Numbered from the stretch's first letter, positions 27,724 to 37,585 are shown. The stretch: 64,000 nt of DNA from Leptospiraceae bacterium (GCA_024233835.1 JACKPC010000001.1:620001-684000); one strand, 5' to 3'. A program made the numbers and translations. The notes: generated by a model from the letters alone, not told the origin.

Positions 27724-28697
27724 ACATCTTTAAAGTTTTACTCATAATTTCTTCCTTTCTTGTTTTTTCTATTGTTTTCCTTTTTAGTGGAAAGAAAGAG
27801 GAGAAGGAAGATGAATTTGTTATCTGGAAACATGACTTTACAGCCCTGTCTTATTCCTATTCCGGAGGAGGAAATGCCTGTCCAGGCTTTTTAGAAAGTT
27901 CTTTTACTGTAAAACGACTTCCTCATTCTTTACGTGAACAACCTGTTTTTTCAATTACCGATTCTCAAGGATTTGTTTATGAAGCAGGGTATCTGACTAA
28001 AAACTTATTGAAGGAGTTAGCCGTATTACGTTCAGACACATCCTTAGCTGATACAGAAAAGAATCGCTTAGAATTTCATATTCAAGACAAATGTCCTATT
28101 GTAAAATTACATAAAACTAATAAAGAGACTGTAACTATTTTTTTAGGTCGATTGAGTCGAGATAAATCTTTTCGCTACATTTTAGCCGATAAGAAAATTA
28201 CCAGGTTACCTGCCTATACTTTGGATAGGTTTAAAAGAAAGTTAAGGGAATTTCGCAATCCTTCTTTTATTTCTCTTAAAGGATATGAGTTTGAATCTTT
28301 GAAGTATTCAGAAAATACTAAATTTCTTGCTGATTTCAAATACCTTGCAAATAGAAAATCTAAATTCTGGTTGAACAATAAAACTGATAAACCTTTATCT
28401 CCTCCTCATTCTTCAAAGCTTTCGGGATTCATTCTATCTTTATCAATTGATAAATATGCAGATGAAATATCAATTATACATTCATTGAGTTCAGAACAAA
28501 GTCGTCTGGAAATACAGCTCACAAATGGTGATTTTTACAGCATATCCATATATAAAAGTATTCTAATTGATTCTGTGGAATACTCTCCACTTCAAATTAA
28601 ATTAGAGGGAAAACTTCAACAGAGTCCTGCTTTTATTCAAAAAAATAGAATAGAAGAATTAAGAGACCTTTTACAGCTTATAATAAAAGGAAAATAA
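27720..28697 (+). CDS. DUF4340-like protein of the ABC operon
   Basis: A 325-residue protein with an N-terminal signal-anchor helix (LLIISSFLVFSIVFLF) and an extracytoplasmic domain. Its place directly after a GldG-like gene with an ATGA overlap and its size fit the DUF4340 proteins that end Gld-type operons. The fold call rests mainly on context. Note GGGNACPGF near residue 45. Confidence 0.6.
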   Translation: MNIFKVLLIISSFLVFSIVFLFSGKKEEKEDEFVIWKHDFTALSYSYSGGGNACPGFLESSFTVKRLPHSLREQPVFSITDSQGFVYEAGYLTKNLLKELAVLRSDTSLADTEKNRLEFHIQDKCPIVKLHKTNKETVTIFLGRLSRDKSFRYILADKKITRLPAYTLDRFKRKLREFRNPSFISLKGYEFESLKYSENTKFLADFKYLANRKSKFWLNNKTDKPLSPPHSSKLSGFILSLSIDKYADEISIIHSLSSEQSRLEIQLTNGDFYSISIYKSILIDSVEYSPLQIKLEGKLQQSPAFIQKNRIEELRDLLQLIIKGK

Positions 28698-28711
28698 AAC
28701 GGGTCATTACA

Positions 28712-29230
28712 ATGAAAAAGAAAAAAACATTTAGCAAGGGAGATACACCTCTTGTTTTCCCCAGCTTTCCTAATGAAAAGCAGATGACAGAATCCGAAAT
28801 CTGTCTTGCCTGTACCGGCTGCTGCAGGTATGTGGCAGTAGGTTTAGATAAACCCAATTCCAAAGAGCTTTTGGATCAATATCGCTGGTTCTTACTGCAT
28901 AGAAATGTCCAAATATATATTGATAACGATAATGATTGGAATCTTCTTTTTATTACCCCCTGTACCCAACTAGGAAGCGACGGAAAATGTGGTATATATC
29001 AGGATAGACCTCAACTATGCAAAGATTACTCACCTGATTCCTGTTCGAGGGTAGGAAAAGATCATAAAGAATTATTTGAGACTCCTGAAGCCATGCAAGA
29101 ATACCTGGAAAAAGAAAAAGAGAAGAGAAGGCTAAAGCGTGAGAGTAAAAAACAAAATTCAGAATTAAAAGTAAAAAAGGGTGGAATGAAAAGTGAGCCT
29201 ACGAAGAAAACAACAAAGAAGAGGGCTTAA
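28712..29230 (+). CDS. YkgJ-family cysteine-cluster protein
   Basis: A 172-residue protein with the zinc- or iron-binding cysteine set of the YkgJ/CxxCxxCC family: CLACTGCCRYVAVG near residue 30, then CTQLGSDGKCGIYQDRPQLC near 90 and a later CSR. The last 40 residues are lysine/arginine-rich and low complexity. Function of the family is not settled. Start ATG 28712 lies 14 bases after the ABC operon; its end overlaps the convergent dehydrogenase by four bases. Confidence 0.85.
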   Translation: MKKKKTFSKGDTPLVFPSFPNEKQMTESEICLACTGCCRYVAVGLDKPNSKELLDQYRWFLLHRNVQIYIDNDNDWNLLFITPCTQLGSDGKCGIYQDRPQLCKDYSPDSCSRVGKDHKELFETPEAMQEYLEKEKEKRRLKRESKKQNSELKVKKGGMKSEPTKKTTKKRA

Positions 29231-30216
29231 TCCTGGTACTCGTATTCCTCATCCGGAACTTCTGAGTGAAGTTTTTGTCCTAAGATAAACCTTACAGCTT
29301 CTTCGGCTGCCTGTAATTCCATATTTATCCTGCAATCGATAGAGCAGGAGCCCATGTGTTGACTTAAAAATATATTCGAAAGCTCTTTTAAATCTCCAAA
29401 ATAAGGTTCTTTCGTAAATACATCAATGGCCGCAGAAGCTTCCTGATTTCCCTTAAGGTATTGTAATAAATCACTCTCCCGAATAATTCCTCCCCTTGCT
29501 GTATTAATAAGACAAATATCTTTTTTCATCATCTTTAGCTCTTCTATTCCTATCATGTCTCTGGTTTTATGATAGAGGGGAACATGAAGACTGATTATAT
29601 CTGACTCTCTGTATAGATCATGTAAATTGAGAGCTCTAAGATTTATGCTGTATTGTTTTTGATATTGGTTTATCTCAGGAGTTTTATCTTTTATATCGTA
29701 AACCAGGATAGATTTTGGACGGAAAGAAGAAAGAAGACGAGTTAAGGCTTTTCCAATTCTTCCGAATCCCACAATGCCAATATTAATATTCTCGATCCTT
29801 TTACCCACATATCTCGTCCAAGCACCGCTTCTTATTTCCATATCAGCTAACTGCAATTTACGAAGGAGAATAAGAATAAGTCCAACTGTCATTTCCGCTA
29901 CAGCCATAGTTACTGCATCAGGAGTATAGGATACTCGAATACCTTTTTCCCGGCAGAGTTTTAAAGGTACGGAATCTAAGCCGATACCTACCCTGGAGAT
30001 AAACTTTAGGTTAGAATTAGAATGAATATATGGTTCTAAATTTTCAGTGCCTGCTATTAAAACATCTGCATCCCTTCCGTAGTCGACTAATTCAAGAGGA
30101 CTTAATTTCCTTTTATGGGGACTTTGTATAAGTTCATAGCCTGTCGTTTTTAGAACTTTCAGGCAAGCCGGTTCGTATTTGCCAAAAGGATAAACAGAAG
30201 CAAAAATTTTTTTCAT
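29227..30216 (-). CDS. D-isomer-specific 2-hydroxyacid dehydrogenase
   Basis: A 329-residue enzyme of the phosphoglycerate/glycerate dehydrogenase superfamily. The NAD-binding motif is NIGIVGFGRIGKAL near residue 145; catalytic Arg is in INTARGGIIRE near 238, Glu in the segment before it, and His in LSQHMGSCS near 285. There is no ACT domain. Substrate is unknown; serine synthesis (SerA-like) is one possibility. The gene follows the nSTAND1 gene on the same strand with a 10-base gap, so they may be co-transcribed. Confidence 0.87.
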   Translation of the reverse strand: MKKIFASVYPFGKYEPACLKVLKTTGYELIQSPHKRKLSPLELVDYGRDADVLIAGTENLEPYIHSNSNLKFISRVGIGLDSVPLKLCREKGIRVSYTPDAVTMAVAEMTVGLILILLRKLQLADMEIRSGAWTRYVGKRIENINIGIVGFGRIGKALTRLLSSFRPKSILVYDIKDKTPEINQYQKQYSINLRALNLHDLYRESDIISLHVPLYHKTRDMIGIEELKMMKKDICLINTARGGIIRESDLLQYLKGNQEASAAIDVFTKEPYFGDLKELSNIFLSQHMGSCSIDCRINMELQAAEEAVRFILGQKLHSEVPDEEYEYQD

Positions 30217-30226
30217 AGAATATAGC

Positions 30227-33200
30227 TTACCATAAAAAAGTATACTCTTCGTAACTTTTATCCAGTTCTAATTTTTTCAAGTCCGGCTCTTTAGTTTCTG
30301 CTTCTTTTTGCAATAGGTATCCGAAAACTTGAATTCGAGTAGCCGGATCCGTAATTTGATTTATAATATTCCGGGCTTTAAACCAGTTTTTGTTTTGAAC
30401 ATAAAGTTCTGCAATGCTGCGTAAGGCTGCGAAACGAAAATGTTCCTCCGGTATATCCTTTACACTTTTAAGTGACTCAGCAAGAAGTTTATTGGCTTCT
30501 TTATTTTTGCCGAGTTTACTGTAGATAATTGAAATATCTCTTAATACTCTTGCTTTATCGGCACTGGTCTTTATCGTGTTAATTATAAATATAGAATATT
30601 TTAATAAGCTTTCATTATGGAAATTCATACCGAGTTCTGCTGCTGTTGTCGCAATATTTCGCAAAGATTCGGAGCGATAGGATTCATAGTAAATCAGGGC
30701 GGCTAATTCCGTAGCGTTCCTTAATATCTCGATACATTTTTCTAATTCCCCCGATTCTGCGTATAATTTTCCGAGCTCCACCATTGAACTTACTTTATAA
30801 AAATCTTCTCGAACATCTTTTACCTGTTCCATTGATATATTAATTAATTGTAAGGCTTGCTTTTTATCACCGATTTGTAAACTGAGTCTTGCAATTTCTC
30901 TCAAGACACTTGCTTTCTCATAAGGATATCGGATACGTTTGGAAGTTTTGAGTGCTGCCTTTAAGAGTTTCATGGCTTTATCATATTTTTTCTTTTGAAT
31001 ATACAAAGCTGCTAATTCGCTGTACATATTTGCCCTTGATTCTGCAAGGCTAATGTCGTCCATTGCATCTTCTGCTTTTTTTAGATAAAAATCAATATCT
31101 CCTTCATTGTCTTTTGATGATACATATTTACTTATCTGTAGTAAGCAATAGGCCCTATCCGAGTCCGAACCTATCTCTTTTGCAACCTTTGCTGCAAGCT
31201 CTACAAATTTTATCTCATTTGTTTCCCTGGCTTTATCGAGGGCTTGAGAAGAAATATCTCTCAAGGTAGCATAACGATCCGGTTTTAATTTTATATCTTC
31301 AGCTATATCTGCCGCTTCTTTAAAGAATTCTTCTTCTCCTGTTATTTTGCCTATTTCAGATAAAGATAAAGCCTGTATCATTTCTGCTTCAGTTTTATAT
31401 GTGTAACTTTTTATTTTTTTATGAATGGTATTTATATCTTTTAAAAATGATTTTAATTCTTTTGGTTTGCCACTTAATACGGAGTATTTAAAGAGCTTAG
31501 ATAGGGCTATACTTTTATGGACATTATCATCAATTCCATCTGTGTACGGCTCTGCTGCATCTATAAAGCTTATAATATCTTCTTTCTGCTTCTTCTTAAA
31601 AAGGTAATCTACAATTTCCAGTAAAATATCTACCTTAATTTTATTTGATTCAATTTTAGGAACAAGGCTATCTCGAACATCTTTTAGAAGAAAAACGGCT
31701 TCTGTTCTTCTTTCAGGCTTTTCCCATATTCTATCTGCTATTTCTATCTGTAGACGGGCTTTGATAGGAATATCTTCTATCTCATCCTGAATCTTTCTTG
31801 CTTCTCTAAAGAAGAGATCGGAGAGTTCTCTTTTTGAAAGAATAGAAGTTATACGAAATAGTTCTAAATAAGTTTTAACTTTTAGAGATGGTTCTTCTAT
31901 ATTTTCTAACACTTTATTTAGTTTTTCGATTTCTCCTTTAATAAGAAAAGAAGCAGCGATCCGTTTTAACCAGGAAGAGTTTTTTTCCGTTTTCTTTAAT
32001 AGAGAAATAATATCTTTTTGTATCTGCCAGATTTGTCCTGTATTGGAAAACCAGAGCATAGCCGGAGAAAATAGTAAGAGAATTGAAAAGCAGATAAGAA
32101 GAAAAGTCTTTAAAAGATTTTTTTCACTGAGGATAATAAAATCTTCTTTCTGTTCTTTTTCTGTACCCCAGTTCAGGAAAGGTCTATATTTTCGAACCTT
32201 TAAATAATCTCTAAAACCTAAAAGAAATTTTTTTGCATGTTCATTTCCGAGCCATCTTCGGTAATAGTTATCAAGAATCTGATTGGTTCTTTCTGATGAA
32301 TAGATAAGAGGGCCAGCAAGTTTCTGAAGCGGAAGAATCAACTTTTCGTGAGTGAGTTCATATGCAAATTTGTCTTCTCCCATCTGAGGAACTTCTGCTA
32401 CAATACCCAGGCGCTTTAACCAATTTAGACTGGATTGAATCGTTTTTTCCCCGGCGATACTTTTTAAGCGATTTTGAATATACTTTAGAGTTCTAACACC
32501 CGAACGAACGTTTCTTTCCAGGTCGGTAAGAAGAATTAGAATATATATAGCTACATTTTTCTTACGTCCGGGTCGGTAAAGTTGCTCTCTGAGAAAGCGG
32601 AATAATAAACTCTCTATCCCGCCCAATTTTTCATAGGCTTCACGGGTAAAGGCCTTGGCTCCCCTGATTTTATGTTCCCTTACCATTAAAGCAAATATTT
32701 GGATATCAGCAGGAGAAACAAGGCCATCCTGTCTATCGGCTAACTCTGTTTCGGTAAGTTCACGAACAAACTCATCATCAAAAGTCAGGTTCTCTTTTTC
32801 AGCAATCACTTTAATAATTTGAAATGCCTGGTTGGGTGTAAATTTTTCTATATAAAAATAGTTTTGGGTGGCAATTAAAGGATATTCGATAGTTTCCTGA
32901 AATTCAAATAAATATCCCATCAGGTCGTTACGAATACAGATGAATATTTTCATCGGGTATCGACCATAATTTTTATACCAGTCTTCGATGATGTCCAAAA
33001 ATGGTTTTCGCTTTTCTCGTGTTTTTCGATGAACAAAAAATTGCTCAAATTGATCAAAGATTAGGACCAGGGTTTTCCCACCCACCTTTTCCCTGGCCTT
33101 ATTTAAGAGGTTTATAAAATCTTTATCACGGGTTTCTTCTTCCGGTAAGTCTAATTGTTTAATGAATGCATTGCGGATAGAGCTAATAACATACTCGTTG

Positions 33201-33667
33201 GAGAGTTTGATATATACACATTGAAAAGTTGAATTTTCACCGGATAAACGAGGAATTAGAGAGGCCTGAATGAGAGAGGTCTTGCCCACTCCCGATTCCC
33301 CACAAAGAATTCCTAATCTGTAATTTTTAGATGTAATAAATTGGAAACATTCACCGGCAATATCTTCTCTTTGCAGGCGTTTGAAAAGTGCATAGTCTTC
33401 CTGACGAAAAGATTGCAGACCTTTGATAGGAGATTGTGGATCTTCCGGCATTTTAAGATCTGTATCTTGAAGGTATATATAAAGATAATATACGACATAA
33501 ATCGAAACGAAAGCCCCGGTTAAAAGAAAATAAGTTGGAACATAGGTTTCTGAAAAGCTAAATTGTATATTCAACCATTGCAAAATTCTTTCAAAGACTG
33601 ACTTATGAAAAAAAATGCTGAGGATAAAGCCTGCTATTAAAAAAATGCGGTAATAAATTCTCTCCAC
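30227..33667 (-). CDS. nSTAND1-type NTPase with membrane segments and TPR repeats
   Basis: A 1146-residue protein. Two N-terminal transmembrane helices (about 8-20 and 44-66) are followed by the nSTAND1 entry motif SPIKGLQSFRQEDYALFKRL, Walker A GESGVGKT (123-130) and Walker B VLIFDQFEQF ending near 210. A winged-helix-like segment follows, then another transmembrane helix near 525-545. The C-terminal 550 residues are TPR-like helical repeats of about 35-40 residues. STAND ATPases assemble on ligand recognition; several act in phage defence, others in regulation. The effector here is not apparent. It borders the variable array. Confidence 0.78.
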   Translation of the reverse strand: MERIYYRIFLIAGFILSIFFHKSVFERILQWLNIQFSFSETYVPTYFLLTGAFVSIYVVYYLYIYLQDTDLKMPEDPQSPIKGLQSFRQEDYALFKRLQREDIAGECFQFITSKNYRLGILCGESGVGKTSLIQASLIPRLSGENSTFQCVYIKLSNEYVISSIRNAFIKQLDLPEEETRDKDFINLLNKAREKVGGKTLVLIFDQFEQFFVHRKTREKRKPFLDIIEDWYKNYGRYPMKIFICIRNDLMGYLFEFQETIEYPLIATQNYFYIEKFTPNQAFQIIKVIAEKENLTFDDEFVRELTETELADRQDGLVSPADIQIFALMVREHKIRGAKAFTREAYEKLGGIESLLFRFLREQLYRPGRKKNVAIYILILLTDLERNVRSGVRTLKYIQNRLKSIAGEKTIQSSLNWLKRLGIVAEVPQMGEDKFAYELTHEKLILPLQKLAGPLIYSSERTNQILDNYYRRWLGNEHAKKFLLGFRDYLKVRKYRPFLNWGTEKEQKEDFIILSEKNLLKTFLLICFSILLLFSPAMLWFSNTGQIWQIQKDIISLLKKTEKNSSWLKRIAASFLIKGEIEKLNKVLENIEEPSLKVKTYLELFRITSILSKRELSDLFFREARKIQDEIEDIPIKARLQIEIADRIWEKPERRTEAVFLLKDVRDSLVPKIESNKIKVDILLEIVDYLFKKKQKEDIISFIDAAEPYTDGIDDNVHKSIALSKLFKYSVLSGKPKELKSFLKDINTIHKKIKSYTYKTEAEMIQALSLSEIGKITGEEEFFKEAADIAEDIKLKPDRYATLRDISSQALDKARETNEIKFVELAAKVAKEIGSDSDRAYCLLQISKYVSSKDNEGDIDFYLKKAEDAMDDISLAESRANMYSELAALYIQKKKYDKAMKLLKAALKTSKRIRYPYEKASVLREIARLSLQIGDKKQALQLINISMEQVKDVREDFYKVSSMVELGKLYAESGELEKCIEILRNATELAALIYYESYRSESLRNIATTAAELGMNFHNESLLKYSIFIINTIKTSADKARVLRDISIIYSKLGKNKEANKLLAESLKSVKDIPEEHFRFAALRSIAELYVQNKNWFKARNIINQITDPATRIQVFGYLLQKEAETKEPDLKKLELDKSYEEYTFLW

Positions 33668-33826
33668 AGGGTTTAATCTGTAATAGGCTATATTAATGAA
33701 AAGAATAAATTAAAAAAAAGTAAACCCTGAACTTTCCTAATAAGGACGTGGTAACGGCTTTGTGCATACTTTCGGCTGGAACTTTACCACATATAAGATA
33801 AGTGGTATAACAAAAACCTCGTAATC

Positions 33827-33877
33827 AATAGAATTATCAAATATACCAATCGATGAATATACCTTTCAAAACTCTTA
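33827..33877 (+). pseudogene. 51-bp relic of an AAA-like/PD-(D/E)XK ATPase gene
   Basis: These bases match 38874-38924 inside the intact ATPase gene at 37746-39335 with only two mismatches, and the similarity stops abruptly on both sides. It is a leftover from an excised or rearranged copy at the left edge of the repeat array. The rest of the 33668-34109 gap holds the repeat modules listed next and no gene. Confidence 0.8.
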
Positions 33878-33956
33878 CAGCGTGTCTTAAAATAGACTTA
33901 TCTATTAAAGAAAAGCAAGCTGCAAGAGCCTGTAGCATCATTTTTAGCAATGGGTA

Positions 33957-34080
33957 GAGTGACAGACGGTATTTTGTCCGGGTAGTTGCTTAGATTTTTA
34001 GGCAACATGCAAAGAGCTTTTTTGAATCCTCTGTTTTTTTATCTATTCCATAAAACATAATAATTTATGATTGTAATCCA
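33957..34080. repeat. array repeat modules (left copy)
   Basis: Two modules lie in tandem. Bases 33957-33990 (GAGTGACAGACG...TTTTGTCCGGGTAGTTGCT) recur at 43445-43479. Bases from about 33988 to 34080 (TAGGCAACATGCAAAGAGCT..., through TTTATGATTGTAATC) recur at 45914-46000, and the first 20 bases of that module also occur at 37671-37690. GTTGCTTA and TAGGCAAC form an 8-bp stem. They mark borders between array units. Confidence 0.8.
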
Positions 34081-34109
34081 AAAATATTATAATAATATAG
34101 CAATTAGTC

Positions 34110-35246
34110 ATGCAGAATATTGATAGATATATAGAAAAATCGATAAAAAGCTTTTTTTTTAGAGGAAAAGCAATTCTTGTTTATGGAGCAAGACAGGTAG
34201 GGAAGACTACTCTTATTCACAAGATTTTGGAAGATAGCAAGGATGATGTCCTTTTTTTAAATGGAGATGAACCTGACATTCGAGAATTGTTCCAAAATAT
34301 TACTTCCACAAAATTAAGAAACCTGATTGGACATAAAAAAATTATTTTTATAGATGAAGCTCAGAGAATTTCTCAAATCGGGCTATCTTTAAAACTTATT
34401 ATAGATCAAATCAAGGAAGTGCAGGTAATCGCTTCCGGTTCTTCCTCTTTTGATTTGCAAAACCGGACGGGTGAATCCCTTACAGGAAGAAAATACGAAT
34501 GGAAACTTTTTCCATTTTCATTTTATGAACTCTCATCTTCGTTTAGTATTCTGGAAGAAAAAAGACTACTGGAAAATCGTCTTATCTATGGAAGTTACCC
34601 CGAAATTGTTACTCACCCGGGAGAAGAAAAAGAGCTACTCGGATTATTAACCGAAAGCTATTTATATAAAGATATTTTAATGATGGATAATATTCATAAA
34701 CCAGTATTCATAGAAAAAATTGTAAAAGCATTAGCACTACAAATCGGAAGTGAGGTTTCTTATAATGAACTGGCAAAGACAGTATCTTCCGATCCTGCTA
34801 CGGTAGAAAAGTATATTCATATATTGGAAAAAGCATTTGTTGTTTTTATTGTTCCGGCATTCAGTAAAAATGTGAGGAATGAAATTAAAAAAGGAAAGAA
34901 AATTTATTTTTATGATAATGGGGTTCGTAATGCAGTTCTTAGGAATTACCAACCTTTGGAACTCAGAACCGACAAAGGAGCTTTGTGGGAAAATTATCTG
35001 ATGAGTGAAAGGAGAAAATTGATTCTAAACAATAAAAAAGATATACAACAATATTTTTGGAGAACAAGTGCTCAACAAGAAATTGATGTGGTCGAAGAAG
35101 AGAATGGTAAACTTTGTATATATGAATATAAGTGGAGTCCTAAAACTAAAAATAAGTTTCCAAAAACTTTTACCGAAAATTACTGTATCGAAAAGTCAGA
35201 GATAATTTCTACAGATAATTATGAAGAGTATTTATTAAGCCTTTAA
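34110..35246 (+). CDS. AAA_14/DUF4143 ATPase
   Basis: A 378-residue ATPase. Walker A GARQVGKTT (26-34), Walker B IIFIDEAQRI, sensor region VIASGSSSFDL, and the diagnostic ESLTGRKYEWKLFPFSFYEL are followed by a C-terminal DUF4143 domain that contains a PD-(D/E)XK-like core (QQEIDVVEEENGKLCIYEYKW). The family is widespread in mobile and variable regions; its biochemical role is not established. It precedes lipoprotein gene 1 by 114 bases on the same strand. Confidence 0.85.
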   Translation: MQNIDRYIEKSIKSFFFRGKAILVYGARQVGKTTLIHKILEDSKDDVLFLNGDEPDIRELFQNITSTKLRNLIGHKKIIFIDEAQRISQIGLSLKLIIDQIKEVQVIASGSSSFDLQNRTGESLTGRKYEWKLFPFSFYELSSSFSILEEKRLLENRLIYGSYPEIVTHPGEEKELLGLLTESYLYKDILMMDNIHKPVFIEKIVKALALQIGSEVSYNELAKTVSSDPATVEKYIHILEKAFVVFIVPAFSKNVRNEIKKGKKIYFYDNGVRNAVLRNYQPLELRTDKGALWENYLMSERRKLILNNKKDIQQYFWRTSAQQEIDVVEEENGKLCIYEYKWSPKTKNKFPKTFTENYCIEKSEIISTDNYEEYLLSL

Positions 35247-35304
35247 GAGAATCTACGAAAAGGTATTCCATCCTCCTTTTGAATGAAATATCTCTTGCTC
35301 TTTT

Positions 35305-35372
35305 TATTTTAGTAAAATAAAATAGGTTTAATAATTCTTTTCCTGTAAATGGAGAATCCTATGAAATCTTTT
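35305..35372 (+). repeat. conserved leader of lipoprotein gene 1
   Basis: The leader TATTTTAGTAAAATAAAAT... through the start codon is nearly identical to 39354-39421 and 46002-46069. It contains the AT-rich probable promoter region and the GGAG that sets ATG 35361. Conservation of the leader with the N-terminal coding part shows that whole 5-prime halves were duplicated. Confidence 0.85.
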
Positions 35373-37559
35373 TTATTTATATTTTTTTTCTTATTATCCT
35401 CCTGTGTGCCGAATATTCATTTTAACAATCTTTTTGAAGCGAATCCGGGATTTTTCCTGCACTACCTTGCCCTACTCGAAGACGTGACTCCTCCCGAAAT
35501 AAACTTTAGTGTGCCCTCTAACTATGAAACGGAGATTTCGAGAAATCGTTCTATACTTGTAGTCTATGATGAACCGATACTGGCAAGCTCTGTCACATCT
35601 GATACAATAAAAGTCTATGCGGGAAATGAAGAGGTGAAGGGAAGCATTAAGACGAGTAAGAATTCCCTTAGCTTTAAACCCGAAACCTATTTTTTGGCAA
35701 ATACGAAGCATAGGGTGAAAGTTCAAAATACGGTGAGGGATTTGAGTGGGAATGTAAAGCCTGTTTTACAGGAAGAAACTCTTGAGTTTACTACAGGAAA
35801 TGATATAGATACCACTTCTCCCGCATTTAAGGAAAGTACTCCTTCAACAGGTGCGACAGATGTGGCGACTAATTCGGGAATCAATTTGGTATTTACAGAG
35901 GTTTTGGATCCACAAACTGTGACAGATGAGAATATGGTTCTAAAACAGGGAGATAGTATTGTAGAAAAAACCATTACCTATTACGGATCTGTCGTGCAGA
36001 TAAAACCTACCAGTAGCGAAGGAATGCAATCCTTCACTACATATCAGATAAACATCAACACCGGTATTAAAGACCTTGCCGGCAATGCCCTTGCATCCGC
36101 ACAGACGATTAGTTTCACCACGAATGATACATCCGATAAAACTCCACCAGCGGTCGAGTCTACTATTCCTTCGGATACTGCTGTGGATATTTCGAATAAT
36201 ACTCCTATTATTTTCAATCTCTCAGAAACTCCCGATGTGACAAGTATCAAAAATGGAGTTTTAATGGTAGAGGAACTGGCTTCTGAGACTGTAGCATTAC
36301 CTGTGATGGGTAGCACTACATTAGAAGGAAAAAGTCTCGTTTTTAAGCCAAAGAAAAGTTTCACTACAGAACGAAAGCACAGAGTTACTCTTACTAATTC
36401 TCTCACAGATATGGCAGGGAACGCTTTGGCGGAAAGTAAGGTAATTACCTTTACTACCGCGAGACTTGTAACCTATACCATCGGAGGAAGCATCAGTGGA
36501 CTGAGTGGAACTCTTGTATTGCAGAACAACGCCGGGGATGATCTAAGCCTGACATCCGCAGGAACCTTTACCTTTTCTACAGCAGTGGCAAACAGTTACT
36601 CTGTTACAGTGAAAACTCAGCCCACAGGCCAGACCTGCACAGTCACCAATGGCAATGGAGCAGCCACAGCAAATGTAACTGGTGTCAGTGTTAGTTGTGC
36701 AACATCTACTTTTTCCATCAGTGGAAATCTTTCCGGAATGGGAAGCGGGAAAAATATTATTTTGCAATTAAACTCCGGAAATGATTTAACGTTGTCCGCA
36801 AATGGTAGTTTTACATTTGGAACAAGTATCAATTATGACAGTTCCTATACTGTAACAGTAAAAACGAATCCTTCCACACAAACTTGTACAGTGTTAGGAG
36901 GGACAGGATCAGCGATTGGAAATGTCAACAATATTATAATATCTTGCGACCCCTATATGGAGCCAAAGACTTGGTATGTGGATAATGGAGATGGAACGGT
37001 TTATGATAAAAGTACAGGACTAACGTGGATGAAATGTAGTATGAGTAATAACCCTGGCGTCCCTCGAACGGGAGATGATTGTTCCGTTGGTACTATTGGA
37101 CTATATAAATATTGTGGAGAAGCAGATAGTGATTGTAATGGAGGAACAACTTCGGGAACCTATGGAACTCTTATAACAAGTGGATTTTCTGGAACTTATT
37201 CTGGTTCCTATGGAACAGTTTATAATACAGGTGTTTGGAATCATTATATAGCTTATAAAGCCTGCAATGATGCTAATACAACTCCAACAGGAGGTTTCAC
37301 AGGTAGGGTAGATTGGCGTCTTCCAAGTTTAATTGAATTAGAATCTCTAATAGATTTATCTGGAAATAATTATCCAGCAGTATCAAATGCTAAAATCAAT
37401 GGAAACTTCTTTCCTGACACTCTTGCTTACTACTATTGGTCATCGTCTGCTTTTCGAGGCCACAATAGCCTTGCCATGACTGTTGTCTTCCATTTTGGAG
37501 GTATATCCAGTATCAGTAAGGCCACTAGTTTTTACGTTCGTTGTGTATCCGGACCGTAG
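35361..37559 (+). CDS. lipoprotein 1 with Ig-like repeats and C-terminal Lcl_C/DUF1566 domain
   Basis: 732 residues from ATG 35361, chosen over ATG 35349 because GGAG at 35351-35354 is spaced for it. Signal peptide MKSFLFIFFFLLSSC ends in a lipobox Cys. Three SbsA/Big_5-like Ig domains follow to about 370 (DVTPPEINFSVPS, SPAFKESTPSTGATD, PPAVESTIPSDTAVD starts), then two 80-residue beta repeats (TYTIGGSISGLSG; FSISGNLSGMGSG), and a Lcl_C/DUF1566 domain from about 540 to the end (YWSSSAF...YVRCVSGP). Probably an outer-surface adhesin-like protein. Its first 450 residues are nearly identical to those of lipoproteins 2 and 3; its tail differs in sequence but keeps the 35-residue spacing W...YVRC. 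Confidence 0.88.
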   Translation: MKSFLFIFFFLLSSCVPNIHFNNLFEANPGFFLHYLALLEDVTPPEINFSVPSNYETEISRNRSILVVYDEPILASSVTSDTIKVYAGNEEVKGSIKTSKNSLSFKPETYFLANTKHRVKVQNTVRDLSGNVKPVLQEETLEFTTGNDIDTTSPAFKESTPSTGATDVATNSGINLVFTEVLDPQTVTDENMVLKQGDSIVEKTITYYGSVVQIKPTSSEGMQSFTTYQININTGIKDLAGNALASAQTISFTTNDTSDKTPPAVESTIPSDTAVDISNNTPIIFNLSETPDVTSIKNGVLMVEELASETVALPVMGSTTLEGKSLVFKPKKSFTTERKHRVTLTNSLTDMAGNALAESKVITFTTARLVTYTIGGSISGLSGTLVLQNNAGDDLSLTSAGTFTFSTAVANSYSVTVKTQPTGQTCTVTNGNGAATANVTGVSVSCATSTFSISGNLSGMGSGKNIILQLNSGNDLTLSANGSFTFGTSINYDSSYTVTVKTNPSTQTCTVLGGTGSAIGNVNNIIISCDPYMEPKTWYVDNGDGTVYDKSTGLTWMKCSMSNNPGVPRTGDDCSVGTIGLYKYCGEADSDCNGGTTSGTYGTLITSGFSGTYSGSYGTVYNTGVWNHYIAYKACNDANTTPTGGFTGRVDWRLPSLIELESLIDLSGNNYPAVSNAKINGNFFPDTLAYYYWSSSAFRGHNSLAMTVVFHFGGISSISKATSFYVRCVSGP

Positions 37560-37570
37560 TTCGGCTTCGC

Positions 37571-37585
37571 TCACTACAAGTGAGT
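37571..37585 (+). other. hairpin after lipoprotein gene 1
   Basis: CTCACT and AGTGAG form a 6-bp stem with loop ACA, 12 bases after the stop. No T run follows. It is the weakest of the three hairpins behind the lipoprotein genes. The next bases repeat CGCTCACTACAAGT once more. Confidence 0.5.
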
